From DALYLB01 sp046154695 (GTDB taxonomy: Bacteria; Acidobacteriota; Blastocatellia; RBC074), in the NCBI GenBank assembly GCA_046154695.1, contig JBJXFI010000179.1, positions 1 through 46,980 of the forward strand: a DNA stretch of 46,980 bases, given 5' to 3'. The position numbers were made by a program, and so were the translations under genes. Of this stretch, positions 17,125-28,112 are shown piece after piece (positions within the stretch are counted from its first letter, which is position 1; every line of letters begins with the position of its first letter). Under the pieces are notes generated by a model. It did not search any database. It was not told the origin of the DNA and saw only the letters and a list, made by a program, of their open reading frames with translations.

Positions 17125-17332
17125 CTGCTCTCCTCTCTTCTGCTTTGAATGTTCACTTCTAAAATGGCTTCCCGCGCACCTCCCTCCCGAAGACGCGCTC
17201 TCGATCCGCCCAGTTACCATTCTTTCTCATCCTTTCTCATCCGGCCCCCCCGCGCAATAGCCCCCTCCGATTCAATGCCGCTTTTTCACGCTTCTGCCCC
17301 CCTTTCAGAATTTTGTGGGAGAACTTTAATTA

Positions 17333-17369
17333 GAAACATGCGGCATGTTTCGAACTCTCTGAGTATAAT
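17333..17369 (+). promoter_or_regulatory. Palindromic site and -10 box upstream of M48 gene
   Basis: GAAACATGCGGCATGTTTC has perfect 9-nt arms around one base. It is followed 12 nt later by TATAAT. There is no -35 consensus at the right spacing; the palindrome occupies that place, so a DNA-binding protein may activate or repress here. The resulting transcript would have a leader of about 200 nt. Confidence 0.45.
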
Positions 17370-17421
17370 GACATTAATATTAACCTGCATCGGTCAGGAG
17401 ATTCGGCAGTCGCTTCCCTCG

Positions 17422-17466
17422 TGGGAGACGCATTTACGCGATGCGAGCCGGAGCGCGAGTCTCCCA
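17422..17466 (+). other. Candidate structured RNA leader
   Basis: TGGGAGAC (17422-17429) pairs with GTCTCCCA (17459-17466). Inside, GCAT and ATGC form a second short stem. This would fold in the untranslated leader of the M48 protease transcript. I do not recognise a riboswitch class. Confidence 0.3.
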
Positions 17467-17580
17467 TTTCAGCCGCTTTTAAACGCTCGATCCAGGGAGT
17501 CGAGAATTGATAAGGTCCGGAGACGACACGGGAACGGGACACCCCCCTCGCGTCGGTTCCCCCGGTAAGGAGATTGAGTA

Positions 17581-18720
17581 ATGATTTCACCGTCCAGTTC
17601 GTTACGCCTGCATCCCCAGGCAAACGCCTTGTGGCTGACGATGAGCCTCCTGTTGCTCGTCATGCCCGCCTATTCGCAGCAGAAAAGCGCCACGAACACT
17701 TCCGAGCCGAATCCGCCGAAGCAGGCCGCGCCCGTCAGGCAGGAGCCGCTGGCCGAGAACGAGAATCCGGAACTGATCGGGAAGCGCAACATCAACAAGC
17801 TGCAGATCAACTTCTACAATTTCGACAAGGAAGTGGCGATTGGCCGCGGCTTCGCGCAGGAGATCGACCGCTCGGCCAAGCTGGTGGCAGATCCCCTCAT
17901 CGTCGAATACATCAACAAGGTGGGGCAGAATCTGGTCCTCCATTCGGACGCGAAGGTTCCCTTCACGATCAAGGTGATCGACGCGGACGATATCAATGCC
18001 TTCGCGCTGCCGGGCGGGTTCTTCTATGTCAACAAGGGATTGATCCTGGCCGCGGACAACGAGGCGGAGCTTGCCGGGCCGATGGCGCACGAGATCGCCC
18101 ACGTGGCGGCCCGCCACGGCGTCGAGCAGGCGTCGAAAGGGCAGATCGTCAACTGGGGAACGCTCCCACTGATCTTTATGGGCGGCTGGGGCGGTTTCGC
18201 CGCCCGGCAGGCCGCGAGCCTCGCGATCCCGATGGGTTTCCTGAAGTTCGGGCGAAGCGCCGAGTACGAAGCCGATACGCTGGGCGTCCAGTATCTCTGG
18301 GCGACGGGCTATGATCCCAACGCGATGGCGACCTTCTTCGAGAAGCTGCAGGCGCAGGACAAGAAGAAGCCCGGAACCATCTCCAAGATCTTCAGCACGC
18401 ATCCGATGGTCGGGGACCGCATCGACAAGGTCAACGCCCTGATCTCCCGGTTCCCGGAACGCAGCGAATACACGATCAACACCTCGGAATTCCAGCAGGT
18501 GAAGAGCCGCCTGGTCTCGATCACCAATGCCCGCTCGACGGGCGGACGGGGCGGGGGCGGCGTCTCCGAGGCCGACAGCAAGCGGCCGACGCTCAAGAAG
18601 CGCCAGCCGGGCGCCCCGGAAGGAACCGAAACCAGCGCCCCCGACGCGGAAGCGAAACCCGCCGACCGCCCGACCCTCCGCAAGAGCGGCGAGTCGACGT
18701 CGAAACCGCCGAATCCATAA
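17581..18720 (+). CDS. M48-family metalloprotease (BepA-like)
   Basis: The 379-residue protein has a signal sequence (LWLTMSLLLLVMPAYSQ), a zincin domain with HEIAH (residues 170-174) and the M48 third-ligand motif ExxxD (EYEAD, 228-232), then a low-complexity Pro/Lys-rich tail. This is the periplasmic M48B/C arrangement used for outer-membrane protein quality control. Unlike BepA it has no clear TPR repeats after the protease domain. AAGGAG lies before the ATG. All catalytic residues are present. Confidence 0.9.
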   Translation: MISPSSSLRLHPQANALWLTMSLLLLVMPAYSQQKSATNTSEPNPPKQAAPVRQEPLAENENPELIGKRNINKLQINFYNFDKEVAIGRGFAQEIDRSAKLVADPLIVEYINKVGQNLVLHSDAKVPFTIKVIDADDINAFALPGGFFYVNKGLILAADNEAELAGPMAHEIAHVAARHGVEQASKGQIVNWGTLPLIFMGGWGGFAARQAASLAIPMGFLKFGRSAEYEADTLGVQYLWATGYDPNAMATFFEKLQAQDKKKPGTISKIFSTHPMVGDRIDKVNALISRFPERSEYTINTSEFQQVKSRLVSITNARSTGGRGGGGVSEADSKRPTLKKRQPGAPEGTETSAPDAEAKPADRPTLRKSGESTSKPPNP

Positions 18721-18724
18721 ATCG

Positions 18725-18838
18725 GTTGCCGGTTGTCGGTTCGTTGGCGATCGGCGCCGGCGGCCCGGAAAAAGAGGAAGGGCGGGAGGATTCATTCTCC
18801 CGCCCTTCCTCCTTTTTCCCCAACCGACAACCGGCAAC
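18725..18838 (+). terminator. Nested terminator hairpin after M48 gene
   Basis: The inner stem GAGGAAGGGCGGGAG / CTCCCGCCCTTCCTC (18774-18788 and 18797-18811) has an 8-nt loop and is followed by CTTTTTC, a good intrinsic terminator. It is enclosed by a perfect 17-nt outer inverted repeat (18725-18741 and 18822-18838). A related GGTCGGTTGTC hairpin lies after the DoxX gene. Confidence 0.75.
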
Positions 18839-19018
18839 TCACTCTTCCAATTGCCATTTCCTGAGTGTACACTTGCGACCGCTTACAGGCGGTCAATGGC
18901 TGTGACAAATTCTTTTCAGTGAATCCATCATCTCTTTACGACCCAAACGCGACAGGGGTGCGGGGCTTTGCGAGCACGCACGCTTAATCGCTCCAACCCG
19001 AGATTCAGGAGGAAGCGC

Positions 19019-19489
19019 GTGAAGATCACTCTCTCCATCAACGGCGCAACGCATGAGGCCGACATCGAGCCGCGCCTGCTGTTGGTCCATTTCATCCGGG
19101 ACCTGGCGGGGCTGACCGGCACCCACATCGGATGCGAAACGACGATCTGCGGCGCCTGCACGGTGCTGATGGACGGGAAGGCCGTCAAATCGTGCACGCT
19201 GCTGGCGATCCAGGCGAGCGGCGCGGAGGTCACGACGATCGAGGGCCTCTCACAAGATGGCGCGCTTCATCCGGTGCAGGAGGGGTTCTGGGAATGCCAT
19301 GGACTGCAATGCGGGTATTGCACGCCGGGAATGATCTTGACGGCGTGCGGCCTGCTGCGGGCCAATCCGCAGCCGACCGAGGAGGAGATCCGGCATGGGC
19401 TGGAAGGAAACCTGTGCCGGTGCACGGGCTACCAGAACATCATCGAGTCGGTAAAGTATGCGGCCGGCAAACTCAAGGCCCAGGCATAG
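19019..19489 (+). CDS. coxS: CO-dehydrogenase-like small subunit, [2Fe-2S] protein
   Basis: The 156-residue iron-sulfur subunit of a molybdenum hydroxylase passes electrons between the molybdenum centre and FAD. It has the plant-ferredoxin-type cluster cysteines C39, C44, C47 and C59, and the second cluster set C98, C101, C133 and C135 (CGYCTPGM, NLCRCTGY). All eight ligands are present and the length is normal for the family. The GTG start is chosen because AGGAGG lies 6 nt upstream. It is the first gene of a coxS-coxL-coxM operon. Confidence 0.93.
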   Translation: MKITLSINGATHEADIEPRLLLVHFIRDLAGLTGTHIGCETTICGACTVLMDGKAVKSCTLLAIQASGAEVTTIEGLSQDGALHPVQEGFWECHGLQCGYCTPGMILTACGLLRANPQPTEEEIRHGLEGNLCRCTGYQNIIESVKYAAGKLKAQA

Positions 19490-19504
19490 CGGGAGGAGGA
19501 AGCG

Positions 19505-21826
<2,322 letters not shown>

Positions 21827-21869
21827 AAGGCGCGTTGACAATCGGAAAGGCACTCTTTAAGGAGACGGT

Positions 21870-22733
21870 ATGATTCCAACCAACTTTGAATATTTCGCGC
21901 CGGCGACGATCGAGGAGGCGCTGAAACTGCTCGACCTGCACGGGGAGGACAGCAAGATCCTGTCGGGCGGGCACAGCCTGATTCCGGTGATGAAGCTTCG
22001 ACTGGCGTCGCCGGCCGTGGTCATCGACATCGGGCGAATTCCGGGCCTCAAGGAGATTCGCATTGATAAAGACACGATTCGCATCGGCGCCAACGCGACG
22101 CATGCGGAGATCGCCGATTCAGCGGTGCTGAAGGCCGCTTGTCCGCTGTTGACCGAGACGGCCGGGCAGATCGGGGATCAGCAGGTGCGAAACCGGGGAA
22201 CGATCGGCGGGAGCCTGACGCACGCCGATCCGGCCGCGGACTGGCCGGCGGCGATCTTCGCGTTGAACGCGGAGATCATCGCGCGCAGCAGCGCGGGAAC
22301 ACGGACCATTTCGGCCGCCGACTTCTTCCTGGACATGATGACGACCGCCGTGCGCCCGAACGAGATCGTCATCGAGATCCGCGTTCCGAAACCGGCCCAA
22401 CCCCGGGCGGGTGTCTATTTGAAGGTCCCGCAATCGGCCTCCGGCTTCGCGGTCGTCGGCGTGGCCGCGCAGTTGCGAATGGCGAAAGGCCGATGCGAGG
22501 AGATCCGCATCGGCGTCACGGGCCTCGCTCCCAGGGCGTTTCGGGCGACCTCGGTTGAGAATGCGCTGACGGGCCGGACGCTCGATGAATCGACCATCGA
22601 CGCGGCCACTTCGACCGTCGACGCCGACGCCCCGGATGTCATGGAGGACCTGCAAGCCTCCGGCGAGTATCGACGCCATCTGGCTCGCGTCTTCGCGAAA
22701 CGCGCGGTGCGGACCGCGGCGGAAAGGGCCTAG
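21870..22733 (+). CDS. coxM: CO-dehydrogenase-like medium subunit, FAD-binding
   Basis: The 287-residue flavoprotein subunit has both FAD-binding loops of the family, SGGHSLIP (32-39) and TIGGSLTHADPAAD (111-124), plus a typical CO_deh_flav_C-like C-terminal domain. It transfers electrons from the iron-sulfur subunit to an acceptor. AAGGAG lies before the ATG. The three structural genes are present in S-L-M order; maturation genes of the coxD/E/F type are not seen in the window, but a coxG-like gene lies about 5 kb downstream. Confidence 0.93.
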   Translation: MIPTNFEYFAPATIEEALKLLDLHGEDSKILSGGHSLIPVMKLRLASPAVVIDIGRIPGLKEIRIDKDTIRIGANATHAEIADSAVLKAACPLLTETAGQIGDQQVRNRGTIGGSLTHADPAADWPAAIFALNAEIIARSSAGTRTISAADFFLDMMTTAVRPNEIVIEIRVPKPAQPRAGVYLKVPQSASGFAVVGVAAQLRMAKGRCEEIRIGVTGLAPRAFRATSVENALTGRTLDESTIDAATSTVDADAPDVMEDLQASGEYRRHLARVFAKRAVRTAAERA

Positions 22734-22882
22734 TGCCGCCACTCAGAAGTAAGCCCCCGGCAGAGAGAGAAGCGAACAACGGAACAAACGGAAATAGCGG
22801 AAAAAACAGAATCAACCAATGCATTCATTCTCAGGTTCCGCATCAATGAGCAATGGAAATTGAAAATGAAGGCTAAGCCCCA

Positions 22883-23857
22883 ATGCTTGCAGATTTAATC
22901 AAAATTCACTGTCTCCCCCACGGCATCACCTTTCCGATGTCGCGCACCAGCCGGACGGTGGTGTGCAAGGAAGGAGGGGAGGAGCACACACTGAGCAGCA
23001 ACTTCCCCAACGACGGGCTCTGGGTATATTGCTGCAACTGCCAGACCTTCATCGCCTGGGACTCGAGCCGCGACGATGCCACGGTGAGGGAATGCCTGTT
23101 CTGTCTGAGCTCGATCAATCCGCGCCTCTATTCGTGCGATCATTGCGCGGTGTCGATGGTCGATTACGACGACCAGACGCTTCGGAAACAGCACATGGTG
23201 CTCTCCTGGGGAATGCCGCAGCCGGCCTGTCCCGGCTGCCATCATTTTCCAAGCGGGACTCCGCGGACCCATTTTTGCGAGGTGTTGAAGTGCGGCGTCT
23301 CGACGGCGCGGGCCGCCTGCATCTTCTGCGGGGCCCCGGCAGAGCGGCAAGCCGTCAACGGCGCCAAACCCGCGGCGCCCGAACACGGGGCGGTTCTTGA
23401 ACAGGCGCAGATACTGGCGAGAGAGGCCGAAGAGCGGATTCGCCTCGCGGAAGCGACCGCGCAAAAAGAGATTCAACTGCGGGTGCAGGCCGAGCGGAAG
23501 GCGGAAGAGATCGAGCGCAAGGCCACGCGGGAGCTCTTCGACCCGCGCGAGGCGGAGGTTGCCCGCACCCGGGCCGACGCGGAAGCCCGCGGCCGCGAGG
23601 CTGCGGAAGCGAGGGCCCTCGAATCGGAGGAGCGCCTGCTACTGGCGGAAAGCGCCGCGCTCCACGAAGCCGAAATGCGCGCCCTCGCCGAACAGCGGGC
23701 CCGCGAACTGGCGGCAACCTATTCCGCCGAGCCCCCTCCGGCCTCGATCCCCCGGAGAGACCGCGTTACAATCGCACTGTACGCCGCGCTCGCCGGTGTC
23801 CTGTTCTTTCTGCTCCTCCTCCTGATCATCACGATGATCAGCCTGGCGGGAAGCTGA
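22883..23857 (+). CDS. Zinc-ribbon, coiled-coil, tail-anchored membrane protein
   Basis: I do not recognise a named family. The 324-residue protein has an N-terminal half with many paired cysteines (CCNC 50-53, CLFC 71-74, CDHC 85-88, CPGC 116-119, CIFC 146-149), which suggests several zinc ribbons. A highly charged Ala/Glu/Arg-rich coiled coil follows at about residues 165-285. A single C-terminal membrane segment (ALYAALAGVLFFLLLLLIIT) ends the protein, so it is probably tail-anchored with its zinc domain in the cytoplasm. There is no signal peptide. It starts 149 nt after coxM on the same strand. The ribosome-binding site is weak (GAAGG about 12 nt before the ATG). Confidence 0.75.
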   Translation: MLADLIKIHCLPHGITFPMSRTSRTVVCKEGGEEHTLSSNFPNDGLWVYCCNCQTFIAWDSSRDDATVRECLFCLSSINPRLYSCDHCAVSMVDYDDQTLRKQHMVLSWGMPQPACPGCHHFPSGTPRTHFCEVLKCGVSTARAACIFCGAPAERQAVNGAKPAAPEHGAVLEQAQILAREAEERIRLAEATAQKEIQLRVQAERKAEEIERKATRELFDPREAEVARTRADAEARGREAAEARALESEERLLLAESAALHEAEMRALAEQRARELAATYSAEPPPASIPRRDRVTIALYAALAGVLFFLLLLLIITMISLAGS

Positions 23858-23903
23858 GCCTGTCGCCGGAAGCCCCGGACGGCCATTTCCTGGGAAAGAT
23901 GTT

Positions 23904-24383
23904 ATGAAACGCGGAAAGGCATTACCGATTCTGCTCCTTTTGCTCACGTGCCCGGAAGTCGCGGCACGCGCCGTTCCGCAAATCACATTCGTTCAGCCCC
24001 CGCCGCCGAACCGCAGTCAAAACCCGGAGAGCCTGCCGCCGGAGAAGAAAAAGTCCCTTTCGGGCATCGGGCCGGACGAGGTCTTCCGGGAGCAGGACGA
24101 GGCGTCGCCGGCGAAGCGTCGCTCCGAAAATCGTCCCCGATCAACCTCGAAACCGGAGGCGACGCCCGCGCCCGCCGCGACGCCGACAATCCGTCAGCCC
24201 CGAGGAACGCCGACTTCGCTCCCGGCCGTGGGGCCGATCATCACATCCTCCCCGTCGCAACCGCATCCCCCACCCAACGTCAACAACTGGCTGCTGCAGG
24301 GGCTCGGCGTGCTGACCCTGCTCGTTTTCATCGCCCTGATCTTCGTTCTCGGAAGACTCAGACAGCTCCTGCGTGAAACCTGA
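23904..24383 (+). CDS. Pro-rich exported one-span membrane protein
   Basis: The 159-residue product has a signal sequence (ALPILLLLLTCPEVAARA), then a long disordered Pro/Ser/Lys-rich stretch of about 100 residues, and a C-terminal membrane segment (LLQGLGVLTLLVFIALIFVLG) followed by a short basic tail. This fits a protein anchored in the inner membrane with a periplasmic linker. No family is recognised. It follows the zinc-ribbon protein gene by 46 nt and is probably co-transcribed. Confidence 0.7.
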   Translation: MKRGKALPILLLLLTCPEVAARAVPQITFVQPPPPNRSQNPESLPPEKKKSLSGIGPDEVFREQDEASPAKRRSENRPRSTSKPEATPAPAATPTIRQPRGTPTSLPAVGPIITSSPSQPHPPPNVNNWLLQGLGVLTLLVFIALIFVLGRLRQLLRET

Positions 24384-24439
24384 CGCCCCGTCATCGTTTT
24401 CCCAGGTCAATTTGCATTTCCTTGTATGGGAAGAAGAGA

Positions 24440-24539
24440 GGAGAAACCACGAAGCGACAAAGAGCGCGATGAAAGACGAGGGCGAGAAACGAGGTTCTCT
24501 CTCCATCTTCGTGTTCTACATCGCATCGTGGTTTTCTCC
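24440..24539. repeat. Long imperfect intergenic hairpin (ACCACGAAG type)
   Basis: GGAGAAACCACGA (24440-24452) pairs with TCGTGGTTTTCTCC (24526-24539) with one bulge, and inner segments pair partly (CGATGAAAGACGAGG with the CTTCGTGTT..CATCG side). Similar CCACGAAG/CTTCGTGG inverted repeats are common in intergenic DNA of many environmental bacteria. It lies 48 nt before the next start codon. Confidence 0.5.
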
Positions 24540-24586
24540 CTTACCCATAGCCCCAATTGCAAATCGATCGAAAAAGGGTCGAAGTT

Positions 24587-25759
24587 ATGCGCCTCACAAA
24601 GAAACTGCAACCGCTTGCCCCTGCCTCGCTCCTCGTCATGGCCGCCTCTTTCGGCGCCCCCGCGCTTTCACAACCCGCGGCGCAACCCGGCGCCATTCCG
24701 GCGACGGAGCTGCATGGCGGAATCGAGATCAGCCCGCTTGCCGTGCGTAGCATCGCCGTCCGAATATCGAATGGCGATGAGGGATACAACGTCAAGCTGC
24801 TCTTCTCCCATTCGACCGATCCGCCGACGGCGCCGCCCATCCGGGACGGGCGGTTGACGCCCGAATACATACGAGAGGTCTCGCAAGCGGTCCAGAAACA
24901 GTTCCTGCGCCTGCGGGAGCAGTTTCATGCGCCCGGCCCGCAGATTCACATCATCGGCCTTGCCGATCTCGTCGCGCGGAACCTGGACGAACTGGGCAGC
25001 GAGATTCTCAACCGCACCGGCAGGCCGATCAACTTCATCGACGCCGTCACCGACACGGAGCTCTGCATCGCCGGCATCATTCCGCGCCGCTATCAGGCGG
25101 GAAACAAGATCTATGACAATCGAAGCATCTCGATGCTGGTCGATTTGGCGGGAGCGAATCTTCGGGGCGGCTATCAGCAGATCAAGCGGCAGGCGGCGGG
25201 CGCGCCGGAATACGAGTTCGTCACCTGGGAGGCGCCCAGGGGCTCTTCGACCTTCACCGCGGAGGTGGCCCGGGCCGCCGGCGAGGCCGCGTCGATCTCC
25301 GCATTCGCCAGTCGCGCGCGGGCGCTGTCGGCCGCATCCATTCGCCCCCTGATTCAGAACGAACTCGCGAAGCGTCCCGCGATGCAGGGCCGGAAGAAGA
25401 TCTACCTGACCGGAGACATCATCTGGGCGATGATGACCCTGCTTCACCCGGATCGACACGATCCCTATCTCGCCGTGTCGATGACCGATATCGACACCTT
25501 TTACAATCGCGCCGTGATCGATCCGGAATCGCTGCTGAATCCGGATCTCTCGAAGATCCCGGATGAGAATCTTCGAGACGAGATGCGGCGCGCCCGTGAG
25601 GCCATCAAGGCCACCTTCCCTCCGAAATCGTTGATTGCCGGCGCTGAGATGTTAAAAGCGCTGGCGGCGGAATTGCAGTTCGAGAACAAGCGCGTGCTCT
25701 ATCCGCGGTTCTCGGGGTATGCCCGCATTCTGAGCTATGTTCGCCTGGAGGGCCAATGA
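24587..25759 (+). CDS. Exported degenerate Ppx/GppA-like (ASKHA) protein
   Basis: The 390-residue protein has a signal peptide (LQPLAPASLLVMAASFGAPALS) and then aligns by eye along its length with exopolyphosphatase Ppx/GppA. GIEISPLAVRSIAVRIS matches the first phosphate loop, INFIDAVTDTELCIAGII matches the Ppx EEAR segment (candidate catalytic Glu 158), and SMLVDLAGANLRGG matches the second phosphate loop. SLIAGAEMLKALAAELQ matches the PG..IL segment near the end of the domain. The glycine-rich loops (DxGSNS, DxGGGST) are not conserved, so phosphatase activity is doubtful. Ppx proteins are cytoplasmic; export would be unusual. I infer a phosphate- or nucleotide-binding or structural role. 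Confidence 0.65.
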   Translation: MRLTKKLQPLAPASLLVMAASFGAPALSQPAAQPGAIPATELHGGIEISPLAVRSIAVRISNGDEGYNVKLLFSHSTDPPTAPPIRDGRLTPEYIREVSQAVQKQFLRLREQFHAPGPQIHIIGLADLVARNLDELGSEILNRTGRPINFIDAVTDTELCIAGIIPRRYQAGNKIYDNRSISMLVDLAGANLRGGYQQIKRQAAGAPEYEFVTWEAPRGSSTFTAEVARAAGEAASISAFASRARALSAASIRPLIQNELAKRPAMQGRKKIYLTGDIIWAMMTLLHPDRHDPYLAVSMTDIDTFYNRAVIDPESLLNPDLSKIPDENLRDEMRRAREAIKATFPPKSLIAGAEMLKALAAELQFENKRVLYPRFSGYARILSYVRLEGQ

Positions 25760-25899
25760 GTCTCAATCAAATTTTCCGCGGGCAAAACATGCGGGGGCGC
25801 ATATTTCTCTCTCCGCGAGTAACCGGATCGACCCACCGGTCGTCGTAATAGAAGTCATAAAAGAACGGAAAAACGCGGGGCGGCAGAAGGAGAGAAGGT

Positions 25900-28026
25900 A
25901 TGTTTCGGACGGTCCTATTCGCATTGGTCATCATCCTGCTGTCGGTGGGGATTCCCTGGGACGGGGGCGCACAGGAACCGGCGCAGGAGAGCCAGGAGAA
26001 ACAGGCTCCGGCAAGGGACCGGCAGGACACGGTCCGGATCGGCACGCAACTGGTGCAGGTGGACGTCGTCGTCACCGACAAGAAGGGCCGCCACGTCGAG
26101 GATCTCGCACAGGAAGAGCTCGAATTATTCCTGGACGGCAAGAAGCAGCCGTTGAGCCATTTCAAGCACATCAGCCTGCCCGGTGCGATCACGCGCGAGT
26201 TGCCGAAAAAGAAGAAGGGCGGCGATGCCGTGCTCCCGGAGTCCATGCCGACGCGGCAGATCGACCCATCGGAAGTGCGGCGAACGATCGCCTTCATCGT
26301 GGACGACCTGGGGCTCGGATTTACGAGCACCGAGCGGGTCCGCGAGACGCTTCGCAAGTTCGTGGCGGAACAGATGCGCGATGGGGATCTGGTCGCGATC
26401 ATTCGAACCGGCAACGGCCTCGGCCTGCTGGAACAGTTCACCAGCGACAAGCGCATCCTCTATTCCGCAATCGAAAAGCTCGCCTGGAATCCGCTCAGCC
26501 GGGATATGAACCCGACCTTCGGGGATGGATCGGCCGAGTTGACCGAGGATCAGACAGAACGTCAGGCGATGCTCGACAGCTTCGAGCAGTTTCGGACGAC
26601 CAACTTCACGCGCGGGACGCTCGGCTCCATCGGATTTGTCGTGCAGGGGCTGCGCTCGCTGCCGGGCCGCAAGAGCGTCATCCTGCTCTCGGATGGATTT
26701 CAGGTCTACACACAGGACGGCCAGAACGTCGATCCGAGCACGACGGAGCTGCTCCTGCAGGCGATGCGCGGCCTCGTAGAGTCGGCCGGCCGGGCCGGCG
26801 TCGTGGTCTATGCCATGGACGCAAAGGGATTGCAGGCCTATATGCCCGGCCCTGAGACCGGCGGCCGGCCGAGCGCGCAGTCCTATTCCGACACGCAGGA
26901 TGCCGCGCAGGCCGCGCTCGAAGGGCCGGTCTTCCTGGCCAAGGAGACGGGCGGCTTTCTGGTGACCAACTCCAATGACCTGAACGTCGGCATTCAGGAA
27001 GCGCTCTATGATCAGCAGAGCTATTATCTGGTCGGCTTCGATCCGGACGACGAGACCTTCGATCGAAAATTCCACAAGATCAGCATCCGCTCCACCCGGC
27101 CCGGGCTCACCATTCGCACCCGGTCGGGATTTTTCGGCGAGTCGGAGGGCGAAGGAGCCAGCGATTCCGGCCGGCCGATGACGCGCGGCGAACAACACCT
27201 GGCCGCGCTCATGTCGCCGATCGTCAAACGCGATCTCTCGCTGCGGATGACTCCCTATTTCTTCAACTCCGCGAAGGAGGGGCCGATGGTTCGCACGCTC
27301 TTCCATATCGATCCCGCCCGGCTGGCCTTCAGGGACGGACCGGAGGGAAAGAAGGTTCTCAGCCTGGAGCTGGCCGCCTTCGCGTTCGACGAGACGGGAT
27401 CGGCCGCGGATCTCACCGCGCATCGCATCAACCTGAGCTTCACCGAGGAGCAGGTTCGGCAACTGATGGCCCACGGGCTGGCCTATCGCAGAGACTTCCC
27501 GCTCAAGAAGCCGGGCGCCTATCAGTTCCGGGCGGTGATCCGTGATTCCGAATCCGGGGCCACGGGCTCCGCCAGCCAGTTCATCCGCGTGCCGGATCTA
27601 AGCCAAGACAGGTTATCGATCTCCGGCCTCGTTCTGACGGCGCCGAAAGCGGGCGGCCTTTCCGGCGGCGAAGCCCCCTCGCCGGCCCTTCTCTCGGCCT
27701 CGCCTTATGTCAGGCTCTTCGCGCGGACCGGCGAAATCCAGTATGGCGCGGCCATCTACAATGGCGCGAGCGACAAGAAGACGGGGCGGATCGAGATCAC
27801 CGCGCAGGCCGAGGTCTATCGCGACGGGAAACGCGTCTATCAATTCCCCGCCAAGGCCGTGCAGCCCGCGGCGGGCGCGAATCCCAGGCGCTTCGATTAT
27901 GTCGGTATGCTGCGCCTGAACGACTTTCCGCCCGGCGAATATGTGCTCCATCTGATCGTCAGCGACGCGCTCGCGAAAAAACGATATGGGCGCGTCGATC
28001 AATGGATGGATTTTCGCGTGGAGTGA
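25900..28026 (+). CDS. Exported VWFA-related protein (TIGR03436 type)
   Basis: The 708-residue protein has a signal peptide and then the acidobacterial VWFA-related signature VDVVVTDKKGRHVEDLAQEELELFLDG (written here in part: VDVVVTDKKG..EELELFLDGKKQ). A von Willebrand A domain follows at about residues 125-370 (IAFIVDDLGLGF, GRKSVILLSDGFQV). The MIDAS start is DDLGLGF instead of DxSxS, so metal binding is likely altered. The last 300 residues form beta-rich domains of unknown type. VWA proteins usually bind other proteins; its place between the cox genes and coxG is notable. AGGAGAG precedes the ATG. Confidence 0.85.
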   Translation: MFRTVLFALVIILLSVGIPWDGGAQEPAQESQEKQAPARDRQDTVRIGTQLVQVDVVVTDKKGRHVEDLAQEELELFLDGKKQPLSHFKHISLPGAITRELPKKKKGGDAVLPESMPTRQIDPSEVRRTIAFIVDDLGLGFTSTERVRETLRKFVAEQMRDGDLVAIIRTGNGLGLLEQFTSDKRILYSAIEKLAWNPLSRDMNPTFGDGSAELTEDQTERQAMLDSFEQFRTTNFTRGTLGSIGFVVQGLRSLPGRKSVILLSDGFQVYTQDGQNVDPSTTELLLQAMRGLVESAGRAGVVVYAMDAKGLQAYMPGPETGGRPSAQSYSDTQDAAQAALEGPVFLAKETGGFLVTNSNDLNVGIQEALYDQQSYYLVGFDPDDETFDRKFHKISIRSTRPGLTIRTRSGFFGESEGEGASDSGRPMTRGEQHLAALMSPIVKRDLSLRMTPYFFNSAKEGPMVRTLFHIDPARLAFRDGPEGKKVLSLELAAFAFDETGSAADLTAHRINLSFTEEQVRQLMAHGLAYRRDFPLKKPGAYQFRAVIRDSESGATGSASQFIRVPDLSQDRLSISGLVLTAPKAGGLSGGEAPSPALLSASPYVRLFARTGEIQYGAAIYNGASDKKTGRIEITAQAEVYRDGKRVYQFPAKAVQPAAGANPRRFDYVGMLRLNDFPPGEYVLHLIVSDALAKKRYGRVDQWMDFRVE

Positions 28027-28112
28027 CGCAGGCGCTTCCGCGCGAGCCGGCTTGCCTTCGGGGAGCGGAATCGGCTAAAACATCCCCATCCGTTGGCGAA
28101 GGGGACCTCCAA

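Larger units (their letters stand above)
17125..17580. other. Divergent promoter region and structured leader
   Basis: This gap separates the divergent PQQ-propeller and M48 protease genes. It contains a 19-nt palindrome (17333-17351), a TATAAT box (17364-17369) and a candidate leader hairpin (17422-17466). No gene is supported in either direction. Confidence 0.6.

Noticed and set aside
22734..22882. Direct CGGAA repeats in the gap after coxM
   Set aside because: Short imperfect purine-rich repeats without palindromic structure or recognisable regulatory pattern; likely ordinary intergenic sequence.
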